NCBI GenBank assembly: GCA_024235615.1
Contig: JACKMB010000005.1
Location: forward strand, 186,001 to 250,000
DNA: 64,000 nt
Source: Thauera sp.
GTDB lineage: Bacteria; Pseudomonadota; Gammaproteobacteria; Burkholderiales; Rhodocyclaceae
Direction of reading: 5' to 3'
The position numbers were made by a program, and so were the translations under genes. Position 1 is the stretch's first letter, and each line of letters opens with the position of its first letter. The notes beneath the pieces are model-generated. The model was given only the letters and a program-made list of their open reading frames with translations, was not told where the DNA came from and did not search any database. Positions 16,198 through 25,743 of the stretch are shown piece by piece.

Positions 16198-17946
16198 TCA
16201 GCCCTGCTCGGCGTGGAAGCGGAAGCCGCCGCGGCCGCCGTGCTTGACGGTGTAGAGCGCGGCGTCTGCGCGGCGCTGCAGTTCCTCGGCATCGGCGTCG
16301 TCCTGCGGGCCGAGGGCGATGCCGACCGAGGCGCCGATCTGCGCCACGCCCTCGCCGAGCTCGAAGGGCTCGGCCATGGACGCGCAGATGCGCGCCGCCA
16401 CCTCCACGGCATCCTCGCGACCGCCGACCTCGCCGAGGATCACCGCGAACTCGTCGCCACCGAGACGCGCCACCGTGTCGGAGGCGCGCACGCAGCGCTG
16501 CAGCCTGCGCCCGACCTCGACCAGCAGCGCATCGCCCGCGAGGTGGCCGAAGCGGTCATTGACGCCCTTGAAACGGTCGAGGTCGACCAGCATCAATGCG
16601 AAGCGCTCGCCATGGCGCAGCGCGCTGGCGATCGCGGACTGCAGGCGGTCCTCGAACAGGCGACGGTTGGGCAGGCCGGTGAGGGCGTCGTGGTTGGCAC
16701 GGAAGCGCAGCTTCTCCTCGGTCTGCTTGCGCGAGGTGATGTCGGTCATCGTGGCGACGAAGCCTTCGGGCGCGTCCACCTCGCCGATCCGCACCGCAGA
16801 CATCCACTGCACGTAGAGATCGCCGTCCTTGCGCCGGTTCCACACCTCGCCCTGCCAGCGCCCGGTAGCGAGCAGCGTGGCGAGGAGATCGCCGAAGAAG
16901 GCCGGATCGTGGCGCCCCGAGCCGAGCATGGATGGCGTGCGGCCGACCACTTCTTCCGCCATGTAGCCGGTGATCTCGCTGAAGGCGGGATTGACCTGGA
17001 CGATGCGCAAGTCCGCGTCCAGCAGCATGATGCCCTCGGCCGCGCTGTCGAAGATCGCGCGGTAGCGCGACTCGCTCGCTGCCAGCCTGCGCTCGCTGCG
17101 CCGATGCAGCTCGACCTCGCCGGCGAGCTGGCGATTGGCCTCGGCGAGTTCGCCGGTGCGCCGTTCGATCAGGCGCTCCTGCTCGGCGTTGATGCGCCGT
17201 ACCTGGGCGACGTGGCGCCGGTTGGCGCGCAGCAGCCCGTGCACCAGGCCGGCGGCGAGCAGGCCGGCGAGCACGTAGGCGAAGACCGCGCGCGTGCGCA
17301 ACTGGTCGCGCCGGGCGATCAGTACCTCGGCCGGCATCGTCACCGAGATGCCGCCGCGGATGTCCCCCAACACGTAACCCTGCTCGGCGTGGCATTGCAG
17401 GCAGGGCTCGCGCACCAGCAGCGGCGCCATGTAGCGATGCACCGGGCCCCTGCCCTGCTCGCCGCCCTCCACCAGCGCCAGCACCTCGCGCTCGCCGGCC
17501 TCGAAACGGGCGAGCGCCTCGGCCTCCCAGTCGTCGGCGCGGTTCTCGGGGCGGATCGGCTTCAGGCTGGTGATGTGCAGGCGCGCGCCGTCCGCGTGCA
17601 GGGCGAGGTCGGCGATCTGGCGCGTCATGTAGGCGGGGTTGACCATGGTCAGACGCACGCCGTCGCTGGTCTGCAGGTCGCGCGCGGGGTGCTTCAGCCA
17701 GGGATTGGGCCGGGTCGTCTCGTCCACCACGACATACACGCCGCCGTGCATGGCGTTCCACTCGCGGGTGGTCTCGATCAGCGAGAACAGCGCGGCACCG
17801 CGCTCGCGCGCGATCGCCGCGACCGTGCGGTCGATCAGCCGCCACTCCAGCGCGAGCAGCGTGCCGAACAGCAGCACGCCACAGAGATAGATGAGCGCGA
17901 CGACGCGCGCGGGATGCGCATCGCCGGATGCGCGCTCCGACTCCAT
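16198..17946 (-). CDS. Diguanylate cyclase with haem-type sensor domain and PAS
   Basis: The 582-residue inner-membrane signalling protein has TM helix 1 (about residues 15-36), a periplasmic DUF3365/Tll0287-like domain (about 40-215) with a CLQCH motif (C182, C185, H186) for covalent haem c, and TM helix 2 (about 219-238). A coiled coil, a PAS domain (about 285-400) and a GGDEF domain with intact RLGGDEF (about residue 495) follow. It should make cyclic-di-GMP in response to a periplasmic redox or gas signal. No EAL domain is present. The ATG giving MESERASGD is chosen because GGAGG lies 7 bases upstream, 13 codons inside the longest frame. Confidence 0.9.
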   Translation of the reverse strand: MESERASGDAHPARVVALIYLCGVLLFGTLLALEWRLIDRTVAAIARERGAALFSLIETTREWNAMHGGVYVVVDETTRPNPWLKHPARDLQTSDGVRLTMVNPAYMTRQIADLALHADGARLHITSLKPIRPENRADDWEAEALARFEAGEREVLALVEGGEQGRGPVHRYMAPLLVREPCLQCHAEQGYVLGDIRGGISVTMPAEVLIARRDQLRTRAVFAYVLAGLLAAGLVHGLLRANRRHVAQVRRINAEQERLIERRTGELAEANRQLAGEVELHRRSERRLAASESRYRAIFDSAAEGIMLLDADLRIVQVNPAFSEITGYMAEEVVGRTPSMLGSGRHDPAFFGDLLATLLATGRWQGEVWNRRKDGDLYVQWMSAVRIGEVDAPEGFVATMTDITSRKQTEEKLRFRANHDALTGLPNRRLFEDRLQSAIASALRHGERFALMLVDLDRFKGVNDRFGHLAGDALLVEVGRRLQRCVRASDTVARLGGDEFAVILGEVGGREDAVEVAARICASMAEPFELGEGVAQIGASVGIALGPQDDADAEELQRRADAALYTVKHGGRGGFRFHAEQG

Positions 17947-18013
17947 GTCATCGCCTCCGGTGAGCATGCCCCATTCTATGGACAAAGCATGCGCGGGAGC
18001 GTGATCCGTTTCC

Positions 18014-19894
18014 TCACGCCGGGCAGGCCGGATGCAGCGGCGTGCCGTCCTCGGCTTCCTCGCCGAGGAAACCGCCGCTCTGGTGGGCCCACAGGCGCGC
18101 GTACAAGCCGCCGCGGGCGAGGAGGCTATGGTGGTCGCCCTCCTCGACGATCCTGCCCTTGTCCATCACCACCAGGCGGTCCATCGCCGCGATCGTCGAC
18201 AGCCGGTGCGCGATCGCGACCACGGTCTTGCCCTCCATCAGGCGGTACAGGCTGGCCTGGATCGCCGCCTCGACCTCGGAGTCGAGCGCGCTGGTGGCCT
18301 CGTCGAGGAGCAGGATGGGCGCGTCCTTGAGCATCACGCGCGCGATCGCGATACGCTGGCGCTGGCCGCCGGAGAGCTTCACGCCGCGCTCGCCGACGTG
18401 GGCGTCGTAGCCGCTGCGCCCCTTGGGGTCGGTCAGCCCGAGGACGAACTCGTGCGCCTCGGCCCTTTTCGCGGCGGCGACCATGTCGGCGTCGGTCGCG
18501 TCGGGGCGGCCGTAGAGGATGTTGTCGCGCACCGAACGATGCAGCAGCGAGGTGTCCTGGGTGACCATGCCGATCTGCGCCCGCAGGCTGTCCTGCGTCA
18601 CGCCGGCGATGTCCTGGCCATCGATCAGGATGCGGCCCTGCTCGAGGTCGTAGAAGCGCAGCAGCAGGTTCACCAGCGTCGACTTGCCCGCGCCCGAGCG
18701 CCCGACCACGCCGATCTTCTCGCCCGGGCGGATGGTCAGGGTGAAGTCGTCGATCACCCGTCGCGCCTGGGGCCCGGTGGCGCCGTAAGCGAACACGAGC
18801 CGCTCGAAGCGCAGCTCGCCGCGGCTCACCATCAGGGGCTGCGCGTCGGCGCGGTCGACCACCGCGTGCGGGCGCGCCAGGGTGTTGATGCCGTCCTGCA
18901 CGGTGCCGACGTTCTCGAACAGCGAGGCCATCTCCCACATCACCCAGTGCGACATGCCGTTGAGCCGCAACGCCATCGCGGTCGCCGCCGCCACCGCGCC
19001 GACGCCGACCTGGCCCTGGCTCCATAGCCACAGCGTGGTGCCGCCGGTGGCGAGGATCAGCCCCATCGACAGGGTGTGATTGACGATCTCGATGCCGCTC
19101 ACCAGGCGCATCTGCGCATGCACGGTGGCGAGGAACTCCTGCATCGCACCGCGCGCGTAGCCCGCCTCGCGGCCGGCGTGGGAGAACAGCTTGACGGTGG
19201 CGATGTTGGTGTAGGCATCGGTGATGCGCCCGGTCATCAGCGCGCGCGCGTCGGCCTGGGCGCGCGACACCCTGGACAGGCGCGGCACGAACCAGCGCAG
19301 CGCGGCGAGGTAGAGCGCCAGCCAGCCGAGGAATGGGACGAGCAGCCAGGCGTCGAAGCTCGCCACCACCGCGGTCATGGTGAAGAAATAGATGCTCACG
19401 AAGACCAGGATGTCGGTCAGGATCAGGCAGGTGTCGCGCACCGCGAGCGCGGTCTGCATGACCTTGGCCGACACCCGGCCGGCGAATTCGTCCTGGTAGA
19501 AGCTCATGCTCTGGCCGAGCATCAGGCGGTGGAAGCGCCAGCGCAGCCGCATCGGGAAGTTGCCCGCCAGGCTCTGGTGCTTGAGCATGGTCTGCACCGC
19601 GACCAGCGCGATGCTGCCGACGATGATGGCGGCGAGCAGCAGCAGGGTTCCGCCTTCGTCCGCCCACAGGCGCGCGGGTTCGACCGCGGCCAGCCAGTCG
19701 ACGACACGGCCGAGCATGGCGAACAGCAGGGCCTCGAAGGCGCCGATGGTCGCAGTGAGCAGCATCATGCCGAGGATGAAGGGCCGCATGCCCTCGGTAC
19801 CCGCCCACAGGAAGGCGAAGAAGCCGCGCGGCGCGGGGCCGGGGGCGGCTTCGGGGTAGGGGTCGACGCGGCGTTCAAACCAGCTGAAAGGCAC
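18014..19894 (-). CDS. ABC exporter, fused permease-ATPase
   Basis: The 626-residue half-transporter joins a six-helix exporter membrane domain (about residues 45-340) to an ATPase domain (about 370-610) with Walker A GRSGAGKST, signature LSGGQRQRIAIAR and Walker B ILLLDEATSALD. It resembles MsbA/MdlB-type multidrug or lipid exporters that work as homodimers. The GTG start with GGAG 8 bases upstream gives MPFSWFERR. A 32-residue longer frame is unlikely. It is read in the same direction as ahpF, which lies upstream with a 151-bp gap and a possible terminator, so it is probably a separate unit. Confidence 0.88.
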   Translation of the reverse strand: MPFSWFERRVDPYPEAAPGPAPRGFFAFLWAGTEGMRPFILGMMLLTATIGAFEALLFAMLGRVVDWLAAVEPARLWADEGGTLLLLAAIIVGSIALVAVQTMLKHQSLAGNFPMRLRWRFHRLMLGQSMSFYQDEFAGRVSAKVMQTALAVRDTCLILTDILVFVSIYFFTMTAVVASFDAWLLVPFLGWLALYLAALRWFVPRLSRVSRAQADARALMTGRITDAYTNIATVKLFSHAGREAGYARGAMQEFLATVHAQMRLVSGIEIVNHTLSMGLILATGGTTLWLWSQGQVGVGAVAAATAMALRLNGMSHWVMWEMASLFENVGTVQDGINTLARPHAVVDRADAQPLMVSRGELRFERLVFAYGATGPQARRVIDDFTLTIRPGEKIGVVGRSGAGKSTLVNLLLRFYDLEQGRILIDGQDIAGVTQDSLRAQIGMVTQDTSLLHRSVRDNILYGRPDATDADMVAAAKRAEAHEFVLGLTDPKGRSGYDAHVGERGVKLSGGQRQRIAIARVMLKDAPILLLDEATSALDSEVEAAIQASLYRLMEGKTVVAIAHRLSTIAAMDRLVVMDKGRIVEEGDHHSLLARGGLYARLWAHQSGGFLGEEAEDGTPLHPACPA

Positions 19895-19981
19895 CAGAGA
19901 TCTCCAGAGGAATGCACGAGCCCATGGGACCGGGATCACCCGCGAACATTCCCGGCGGAAGTCGCGCTCGCAAAGCAATGC

Positions 19982-20000
19982 GCCCCGCACGAAGCGGGGC
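19982..20000 (-). terminator. Possible terminator hairpin after ahpF
   Basis: The perfect 7-bp stem GCCCCGC/GCGGGGC with loop ACGAA lies 46 bp downstream of the ahpF stop in the minus-strand transcript. The following sequence has only a weak T content, so termination may be inefficient. Confidence 0.35.
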
Positions 20001-20045
20001 GGGGCTCGCGGCTGCCGCCACCCGGCACGGGGCGGCGGGCAGGAA

Positions 20046-21605
20046 TCAGGCGGCCGGCGCGCTGCTGCGGATCAGGTGATCGAAGGCCGACAGCGAGGCC
20101 TTCGAGCCTTCGCCCATGGCGATGATGATCTGCTTGTAGGGCACCGTGGTGCAGTCGCCGGCGGCGAAGATGCCCGGGACCGAGGTCTGCCCCTTGGCAT
20201 CGACGATGATCTCGCCGAAGCGCGACAGCTCTACCGTGCCCTTGAGGAAATCGGTGTTGGGCAGCAAGCCGATCTGTACGAAGATGCCCTCCAGTTCGAC
20301 GCGGTGCACCTGCTCGGTGTTGCGGTCCTTGTACACCAGGCCGTTGACCTTGTCGGCGCCGGTGACCTCGGTGGTCTGCGCGCTCTTGATCACGGTGACG
20401 TTAGGCAGGCTGTAGAGCTTCTTCTGCAGCACGGCGTCGGCGCGCAGGTCGTCGGCGAACTCGAGCAGGGTCACATGGGCAACCACGCCGGCGAGGTCGA
20501 TCGCGGCCTCGACGCCGGAGTTGCCGCCGCCGATCACCGCCACACGCTTGCCCTTGAACAGGGGGCCGTCGCAGTGCGGGCAGTAGGCCACGCCCTTGCC
20601 GCGGAACTCCTTCTCGCCGGGCACGTTCATCTCGCGCCAGCGCGCACCGGTGGCGACGATCACGGTCTTGGCCTTGAGGCTGGCGCCGTTCTCCATCTTC
20701 ACTTCGTGCAGGTTTTCGCCCGGCACCACGCCGGCGACGCGCTGCAGGTTCATCACGTCGACTTCGTATTCCTTGACGTGCTCCTCAAGGGCTGCGACCA
20801 GCTTGGGGCCTTCGGTGTATTTGACCGAGATGAAGTTCTCGATCGCCATCGTGTCCATGACCTGGCCGCCGAAGCGCTCGGCCACCACGCCGGTGCGGAT
20901 ACCCTTGCGCGCGGCATAGATCGCCGCCGCCGCGCCGGCCGGGCCACCGCCGACGACGAGCACGTCGAACGCAGACTTCTCGGACAGCTTCTTCGCGTCG
21001 CGTGCGGCGGCGCCGGTGTCGACCTTGGCGAGGATCTGGCCGAGCTCGAGGCGGCCCTGGTCGAACTCCTCGCCGTTCAGGTACACCGTCGGCACCGCCA
21101 TGATCTGGCGCTCCTCGACCTCCTTCTGGAACAGTGCGCCGTCGATCATGGTGTGGCGGATCTTCGGGTTGAGCACCGCCATCAGGTTGAGCGCCTGCAC
21201 CACGTCCGGGCAGTTGTGGCAGGACAGCGAGATGTAGGTCTCGAAGTTGAGCTCGACGTCGAGGGCCTTGATCTGCTCGACCACCTCGGCCTCGACCTTG
21301 GGCGGGTAGCCGCCGGCCTGCAGCAGGGCGAGGATCAGCGAAGTGAACTCGTGGCCCATGGGCAGGCCGGCGAAGCGCACGCGCGCCTCACCGCCGCGCG
21401 GGCCGACCGAGAAGGAGGGCTTGCGTTCGTCGTCGTCGCGACGCTCGACCAGGGTGATCAGCTTCGACTGCTCGGCGACGTCGTGCAGCAGCTCGAGCAG
21501 CTCCTTCGACTTCGGACCATCATCCAGCGACGCCACGATCTCGATCGGCTGCGTCACCCGCTCCAGGTAGGCTTTCAGTTGAGTCTTGATGTTGGCGTCC
21601 AGCAT
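20046..21605 (-). CDS. ahpF: Alkyl hydroperoxide reductase subunit F
   Basis: The 519-residue flavoprotein disulfide reductase passes electrons from NAD(P)H to AhpC. Its two-thioredoxin-fold N-terminal domain (about 1-200) has the redox pair SCHNC (about residues 128-131). The thioredoxin reductase-like part has FAD motif [12 protein letters not shown], active site YCPHC (about 343-346), NAD(P) motif [12 protein letters not shown] and C-terminal GIFAAGDCT. Length and domains are those of full AhpF. The ATG giving MLDANIK has GGGAG 8 bases upstream, and a GTG three codons earlier is possible. It follows ahpC with a 131-bp gap containing a strong hairpin. Confidence 0.95.
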   Translation of the reverse strand: MLDANIKTQLKAYLERVTQPIEIVASLDDGPKSKELLELLHDVAEQSKLITLVERRDDDERKPSFSVGPRGGEARVRFAGLPMGHEFTSLILALLQAGGYPPKVEAEVVEQIKALDVELNFETYISLSCHNCPDVVQALNLMAVLNPKIRHTMIDGALFQKEVEERQIMAVPTVYLNGEEFDQGRLELGQILAKVDTGAAARDAKKLSEKSAFDVLVVGGGPAGAAAAIYAARKGIRTGVVAERFGGQVMDTMAIENFISVKYTEGPKLVAALEEHVKEYEVDVMNLQRVAGVVPGENLHEVKMENGASLKAKTVIVATGARWREMNVPGEKEFRGKGVAYCPHCDGPLFKGKRVAVIGGGNSGVEAAIDLAGVVAHVTLLEFADDLRADAVLQKKLYSLPNVTVIKSAQTTEVTGADKVNGLVYKDRNTEQVHRVELEGIFVQIGLLPNTDFLKGTVELSRFGEIIVDAKGQTSVPGIFAAGDCTTVPYKQIIIAMGEGSKASLSAFDHLIRSSAPAA

Positions 21606-21663
21606 GATGGTCACTCCCTTTCTGTTTTGCGACCGCCGCTGTTTACGGCAGTCCGGATACGAC

Positions 21664-21686
21664 GCAGCCGGCGCGTGGCCGGCTGC
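21664..21686 (-). other. Stem-loop between ahpC and ahpF
   Basis: A perfect 9-bp stem (GCAGCCGGC/GCCGGCTGC, 5-base loop) is followed by a second GC-rich inverted repeat around 21696-21720. There is no T-run, so it is more likely a processing, mRNA-stability or partial attenuation element than a full terminator. Confidence 0.5.
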
Positions 21687-21736
21687 GGAACTTGCGCCCC
21701 GGGGCCGCGGTGGCCCGGGGGATGTGCAGCGCTACC

Positions 21737-22300
21737 TTAGATCTTGCCGACCAGGTCGATCGACGGGGCCAGCGTGGCTTCGCCTTCCTTCCACTTCGCC
21801 GGGCACACTTCGTTCGGGTGCGAGGCGACGTACTGCGCGGCCTTGAGCTTGCGAACGGTCTCGGTCACGTCACGGGCGATGGCGTTGTCGTGCACTTCCA
21901 TCGTCTTGATGACGCCGTCCGGATCGATCACGAAGGTGCCGCGCAGGGCCAGGCCGGCTTCCTCGATGTGCACGCCGAAGGCGCGGGTCAGCTGGTGCGT
22001 CGGGTCGCCGACGAGCGGGAACTTGGCCTTGCCGACGGCCGGCGAGGTCTCGTGCCACACCTTGTGCGAGAAGTGGGTGTCGGTGGTGACGATGTACACC
22101 TCGGCGCCCGCCTTCTGGAACTCGGCGTAGTGCTCGGCCGCGTCCTCGATCTCGGTCGGGCAGTTGAAGGTGAAGGCGGCCGGCATGAAGATCACCACGG
22201 ACCACTTGCCCTTCATGCTCTCGTCGGAGACTTCGACGAACTTGCCGTTGAGGAAGGCTTGGGCTTTGAACGGTTGAACCTGGGTGTTGATCAGCGACAT
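21737..22300 (-). CDS. ahpC: Peroxiredoxin AhpC
   Basis: This 187-residue typical 2-Cys peroxiredoxin reduces hydrogen peroxide and organic hydroperoxides. The peroxidatic cysteine is in FTFNCPTE (C47) and the resolving cysteine in NEVCPAKW (C166). The length equals that of E. coli AhpC. The start MSLINTQVQPF matches the family, and AGGAGG-like sequence (GGAGGATTAC) precedes it. It is the first gene of the ahpCF pair, so the peroxidase and its dedicated reductase come from one locus. OxyR-type control is usual in the family, but I see only a weak promoter and no convincing OxyR site. Confidence 0.96.
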   Translation of the reverse strand: MSLINTQVQPFKAQAFLNGKFVEVSDESMKGKWSVVIFMPAAFTFNCPTEIEDAAEHYAEFQKAGAEVYIVTTDTHFSHKVWHETSPAVGKAKFPLVGDPTHQLTRAFGVHIEEAGLALRGTFVIDPDGVIKTMEVHDNAIARDVTETVRKLKAAQYVASHPNEVCPAKWKEGEATLAPSIDLVGKI

Positions 22301-22354
22301 CTGTAATCCTCCAGAAGGGTTGTTTGAACGGTGTTGCGAAACTCGATGGACCAA

Positions 22355-22384
22355 AGTTTAGACCCGTTCCTTGAATTGCTCTAA
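22355..22384 (-). promoter_or_regulatory. Weak candidate promoter of ahpC
   Basis: On the minus strand, TTAGAG and TAAACT are 18 bp apart, 55 bp before the ahpC ATG, in an AT-richer stretch. The poor -35 would fit an activator-dependent promoter. The rest of the 233-bp ahpC-ftsX gap shows nothing recognisable. Confidence 0.25.
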
Positions 22385-22533
22385 TTGATTATCGAGATCC
22401 AGACGATTGGAAGTCCCTATGAACTCCCGATTGGCGGAACCTGTTGCCGATCGCGCAGCCACTGCCCCGACGGATGCGGGACGATGAACCACCACGCGGA
22501 GGCACACTGTAAATTGGGGCGGATGACGGAAAT

Positions 22534-23430
22534 TCAAGTCCCGGCGAGATGTCGCCGCACCGAGATCGCCGCGCCCAGCCAGCCGAGGAAGGCAGCGAAG
22601 GCGACGATCGCCAGGCTGGCCTCGAGGTCGGGCCCGCTCAGCGCGAAGACCGCACCGTAGGTCTCGGCTAGCCGCGCCACCGGGGCGGCGAGCGCCTCGA
22701 CCCCGAGCGCCATGGTGCCGAGCGCGACCAGGCCGCCGAGCGCGCCCTGCAGGCTGCCGAACCAGTAGAAGGGGCGGCGGATGAAGGGGTCGGTGGCGCC
22801 GAGCAGCCGGCTCACCGCGATCTCCTGGTGCTGGGTGAGGATCTGCAGGCGGATGGTGTTGAAGGTGACCACCACCAGCGCAAAACCGAGCAGGCCGGCG
22901 AGCATCAGCACCGCCGAGCGCCCGAGGGCGAGCAGCGCGTGCAGGCGCTCGACCCAGGCCGCGTCGAGCTGCACGTGCGCCACCTTGGGCCAGGTGCGCA
23001 TGCGCTCGGCCATGCGCTCGAACAAGGCCGGATCCTCGCGCCGCAGCGCGAGCACGAAGGCGTCGGGCAGCGGGTTGGCCTTGAGCCCGCCGAGCACGTC
23101 GCCCAGGCCGGCGGCCTCGAGCTGGCGCAGGCCCTCGTCGCGCGGCACGAAGCGGTAGCTGGCGAGCTCGTTCTCGCCCTTCAGGCGCTGCTCGATCGCA
23201 GCGATCTCGGCCGCGCCGGCGTCCATGGCCAGGAACAAGCTGATCTCGGGCGTGCCCGAGACGCCGCGCGCAAGCGAGCCGACATTGTCGAGCAGCAGGT
23301 AGCCGCCGCCCGGCAACGACAGCGCGATGCCGACCACCAGCGCCGAAAGCAGGGTGCCGAGCGGCTGCGCCACCAGCCGGCGTAGCGCGTGGGCGAGCGC
23401 GCGCAGGTGCAGGTAGAACCAGTTGCTCAT
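22534..23430 (-). CDS. ftsX: Cell division protein FtsX
   Basis: The 298-residue inner-membrane protein has the FtsX layout: a cytoplasmic N-terminus, TM1 (about 22-48), a periplasmic loop domain (about 50-165) and three C-terminal TM helices (about 170-195, 220-245 and 270-290). It contains the family segment NTIRLQILTQHQEIAVSRLLGATDPFIRRPF. With FtsE it forms the septal complex that activates peptidoglycan amidases through a periplasmic partner such as EnvC. Its ATG overlaps the ftsE stop (ATGA), so the two are translationally coupled. Confidence 0.95.
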   Translation of the reverse strand: MSNWFYLHLRALAHALRRLVAQPLGTLLSALVVGIALSLPGGGYLLLDNVGSLARGVSGTPEISLFLAMDAGAAEIAAIEQRLKGENELASYRFVPRDEGLRQLEAAGLGDVLGGLKANPLPDAFVLALRREDPALFERMAERMRTWPKVAHVQLDAAWVERLHALLALGRSAVLMLAGLLGFALVVVTFNTIRLQILTQHQEIAVSRLLGATDPFIRRPFYWFGSLQGALGGLVALGTMALGVEALAAPVARLAETYGAVFALSGPDLEASLAIVAFAAFLGWLGAAISVRRHLAGT

Positions 23431-24125
23431 GCCGCGGCCTCCTCGTGTGCCGGCCGTCCGCCCGGGCGCGAATCCTCCACCAGCAGCCCCTTGGCCAGCA
23501 CCAGCCGGCGCGGACGGCTGGCCGCGAACAGGCTGGCGTCGTGGGTGGACACGAGCACGGTGACCCCGGCCTGGTTGAAGGAGCGGAACAGCGCCGCGAT
23601 GTCGGCGGCGTAGGCGGGGTCGAGGTGGGCCGTGGGCTCGTCGGCGATCAGGATCGACGGCCGGTTAACGATCGCGCGCGCGATCGCCACGCGCTGCTGC
23701 TCGCCGCCCGACAGGCCTGCCGGCATCTCCTTGCCGCGCCCGTCGAGACCGACGCGCTCGAGCGCCGCCGCCACCCGCTTCGCGGCATCGGCGGCGGGAT
23801 GGCCGGTGATCACCAGCGGCAGCATCACGTTGTCGTACACGTTGCGGTCGAACAGCAGGCGGCTCTCCTGCAGCACCAGGCCGAGGTTGCGGCGCAGGTA
23901 GGGGATGGCCGTGCGCGGCAGGTGCGAGACGTCCTGGCCGTTGATCAGCACGCGCCCGGCGGTGGGGCGCTCGATCACCGGGATGAGCTTGAACAGCGTG
24001 CTCTTGCCCGCGCCGGAATGGCCGGAGAGCACGACCAGCTCGCCATGGCGGATCTCGAAGCTGACCCCCGCCAGCGCCGTGTAGCCGCCCGCATAGCGCT
24101 TGGCCACGTCCTCGAAGACGATCAT
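23427..24125 (-). CDS. ftsE: Cell division ATPase FtsE
   Basis: The 232-residue ABC-type ATPase has Walker A GHSGAGKST (about residues 35-43), Q-loop VLQESRLL, signature LSGGEQQRVAIARA and Walker B ILIADEPTAHLD. It partners FtsX at the division septum. The C-terminal tail (about 215-232, SRPGGRPAHEEAAA) is slightly longer than in E. coli FtsE. Start and stop both overlap neighbours by 4 bp (ATGA with ftsY and with ftsX), giving a tightly coupled ftsY-ftsE-ftsX operon. Confidence 0.95.
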   Translation of the reverse strand: MIVFEDVAKRYAGGYTALAGVSFEIRHGELVVLSGHSGAGKSTLFKLIPVIERPTAGRVLINGQDVSHLPRTAIPYLRRNLGLVLQESRLLFDRNVYDNVMLPLVITGHPAADAAKRVAAALERVGLDGRGKEMPAGLSGGEQQRVAIARAIVNRPSILIADEPTAHLDPAYAADIAALFRSFNQAGVTVLVSTHDASLFAASRPRRLVLAKGLLVEDSRPGGRPAHEEAAA

Positions 24126-25579
24126 CTGCGCGCTTCCGCCCCCGCCTTGACCGCGCCGGCGCCCGGTTCGAACAGCGCATCGACGAACTCGCGCGCCTTG
24201 AAGGGCTGCAGGTCGTCGATGCCCTCGCCGACGCCGATGAAGCGCAGCGGCTTCGGACACTGGCGCGCGATCGCCGCCAGCACGCCGCCCTTGGCGGTGC
24301 CGTCGAGCTTGGTCACCACCAGGCCGGTGACGCCGATCGCCTTGTCGAAGGCCTTCACCTGCGCGAGCGCGTTCTGGCCGATGTTGGCGTCGAGCACCAG
24401 CAGCACCTCGTGCGGCCCGCTCGGGTCGGCCTTGGCGATCACTCGGCGCACCTTGGCGATCTCTTCCATGAGGTGGAGCTGGGTGGGCAGGCGGCCGGCG
24501 GTGTCGGCGAGCACGACGTCGATCTTGCGCGCCCGCGCGGCGTTGATCGCGTCGAAGATCACCGCCGCGGCGTCGCCGCTGTCCTGCGCCACCACGGTGA
24601 CGTTGTTGCGCTCGCCCCAGGTCATCAGCTGCTCGCGCGCGGCGGCGCGGAAGGTGTCGCCGGCGGCGAGCAGCACGCTCTTGCCGTGGGCCTGGAAGTA
24701 CTTCGCCAGCTTGCCGATCGAGGTCGTCTTTCCGGAGCCGTTGACGCCCGCGATCATGATGATGAAGGGGCGATGGCCGGCGACGTCGAGCGGCTCCTCG
24801 AGCGGGGCGATGATCTCGTGCAGGCCGTCGGCGAGCGCCTTCTGGAGCTGGTCGGCGGTCTCCAGGCGGTCGCGCTTCCAGCGCTGGCGCAGGTCGTCGA
24901 TCAGGTGCTGGGTGGCGTCGACACCGCAGTCGGCCATCAGCAGGGTGGACTCGAGCTCCTCGAGCAGATCCTCGTCGATCTTGCGCAGCCCGAACAGGCT
25001 CGCCAGCCCGCCGCCGATCTGGTTGCGGGTGCGCGCGAGGCCGGCCTTGAGGCGCTCGGTCCACGACTTCTTCGCGACCGCAGCGGCGGCCGGCTGCTGC
25101 ACCGCGGGCTCGGGCTCCGCTTCGGTTTCGGGCTCCGCTTCGGCTTCGACCTCGGCTAGGGGCTCTGCTTCAGATTGCCCCCCGGCTGCTCCGGCAGACG
25201 CGGCCTCCGCTGCCAGCTCGGGCTCCGGCTCGGGCTCGGCTTCCCGCAGCGACTCGGACGCCTGCGCGGGCGCGCCCGCGCTCGTCGCCCCGTCCGCGAC
25301 GGGCTCCGCGGCCGATTCCGGCGGCGCCGCAGCCTCGGCCCGCGTCCCGGGTTCATGGGCGGCAGGGAGCACCTCGCCCGCCACGCTCGCCTCGGCAGTC
25401 GCCGTGTCGACCCGCGCCTCCTCGACCGCCGGCATCTCCACCTGCGGCTCGACGGGCGCGTGCGCGCCGGCGAGGTCTTCGGCCGGGACCTCGGCTGCGG
25501 CCTGCTCCTCGGCCGCCTGCTCGACGGGCCTGGCCTCGTCGGCGGACTTGCCGAACTTCTTCTTCAGGAAACCAAACAT
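24122..25579 (-). CDS. ftsY: Signal recognition particle receptor FtsY
   Basis: The 485-residue SRP GTPase docks ribosome-SRP complexes at the membrane. The N-terminal A domain (about 1-170) is unusually acidic and Ala/Glu/Pro-rich. The NG domain follows, with GVNGSGKTTSIGKLA (G1), DTAGRLPT (G3) and TKLDGTAKGG (G4), and ends with the expected GVGEGIDDLQPF. It is the first gene of the ftsYEX operon and is divergent from the M16 peptidase pair, an arrangement common in betaproteobacteria. Nothing is missing from the catalytic core. Confidence 0.96.
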   Translation of the reverse strand: MFGFLKKKFGKSADEARPVEQAAEEQAAAEVPAEDLAGAHAPVEPQVEMPAVEEARVDTATAEASVAGEVLPAAHEPGTRAEAAAPPESAAEPVADGATSAGAPAQASESLREAEPEPEPELAAEAASAGAAGGQSEAEPLAEVEAEAEPETEAEPEPAVQQPAAAAVAKKSWTERLKAGLARTRNQIGGGLASLFGLRKIDEDLLEELESTLLMADCGVDATQHLIDDLRQRWKRDRLETADQLQKALADGLHEIIAPLEEPLDVAGHRPFIIMIAGVNGSGKTTSIGKLAKYFQAHGKSVLLAAGDTFRAAAREQLMTWGERNNVTVVAQDSGDAAAVIFDAINAARARKIDVVLADTAGRLPTQLHLMEEIAKVRRVIAKADPSGPHEVLLVLDANIGQNALAQVKAFDKAIGVTGLVVTKLDGTAKGGVLAAIARQCPKPLRFIGVGEGIDDLQPFKAREFVDALFEPGAGAVKAGAEARR

Positions 25580-25743
25580 GAAACGCTCGGGTCAGAGGGG
25601 ACGTTTTGCGTCGACGCGCGCGGCCCGGCAAGCATGGGCGCGCACCGCCGATCACGCTAAGATGCGGCTCCCCGGCACGGGCTGCGCCACGCGCAGCGGG
25701 CCTTGCGGAGTGCCGCGGATTCTAACAGATGCAGGACAAGTCC

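Noticed and set aside
22355-22420. OxyR-binding site upstream of ahpC
   Set aside because: The region is AT-rich, but the ATAG/CTAT tetranucleotide spacing is not met convincingly.
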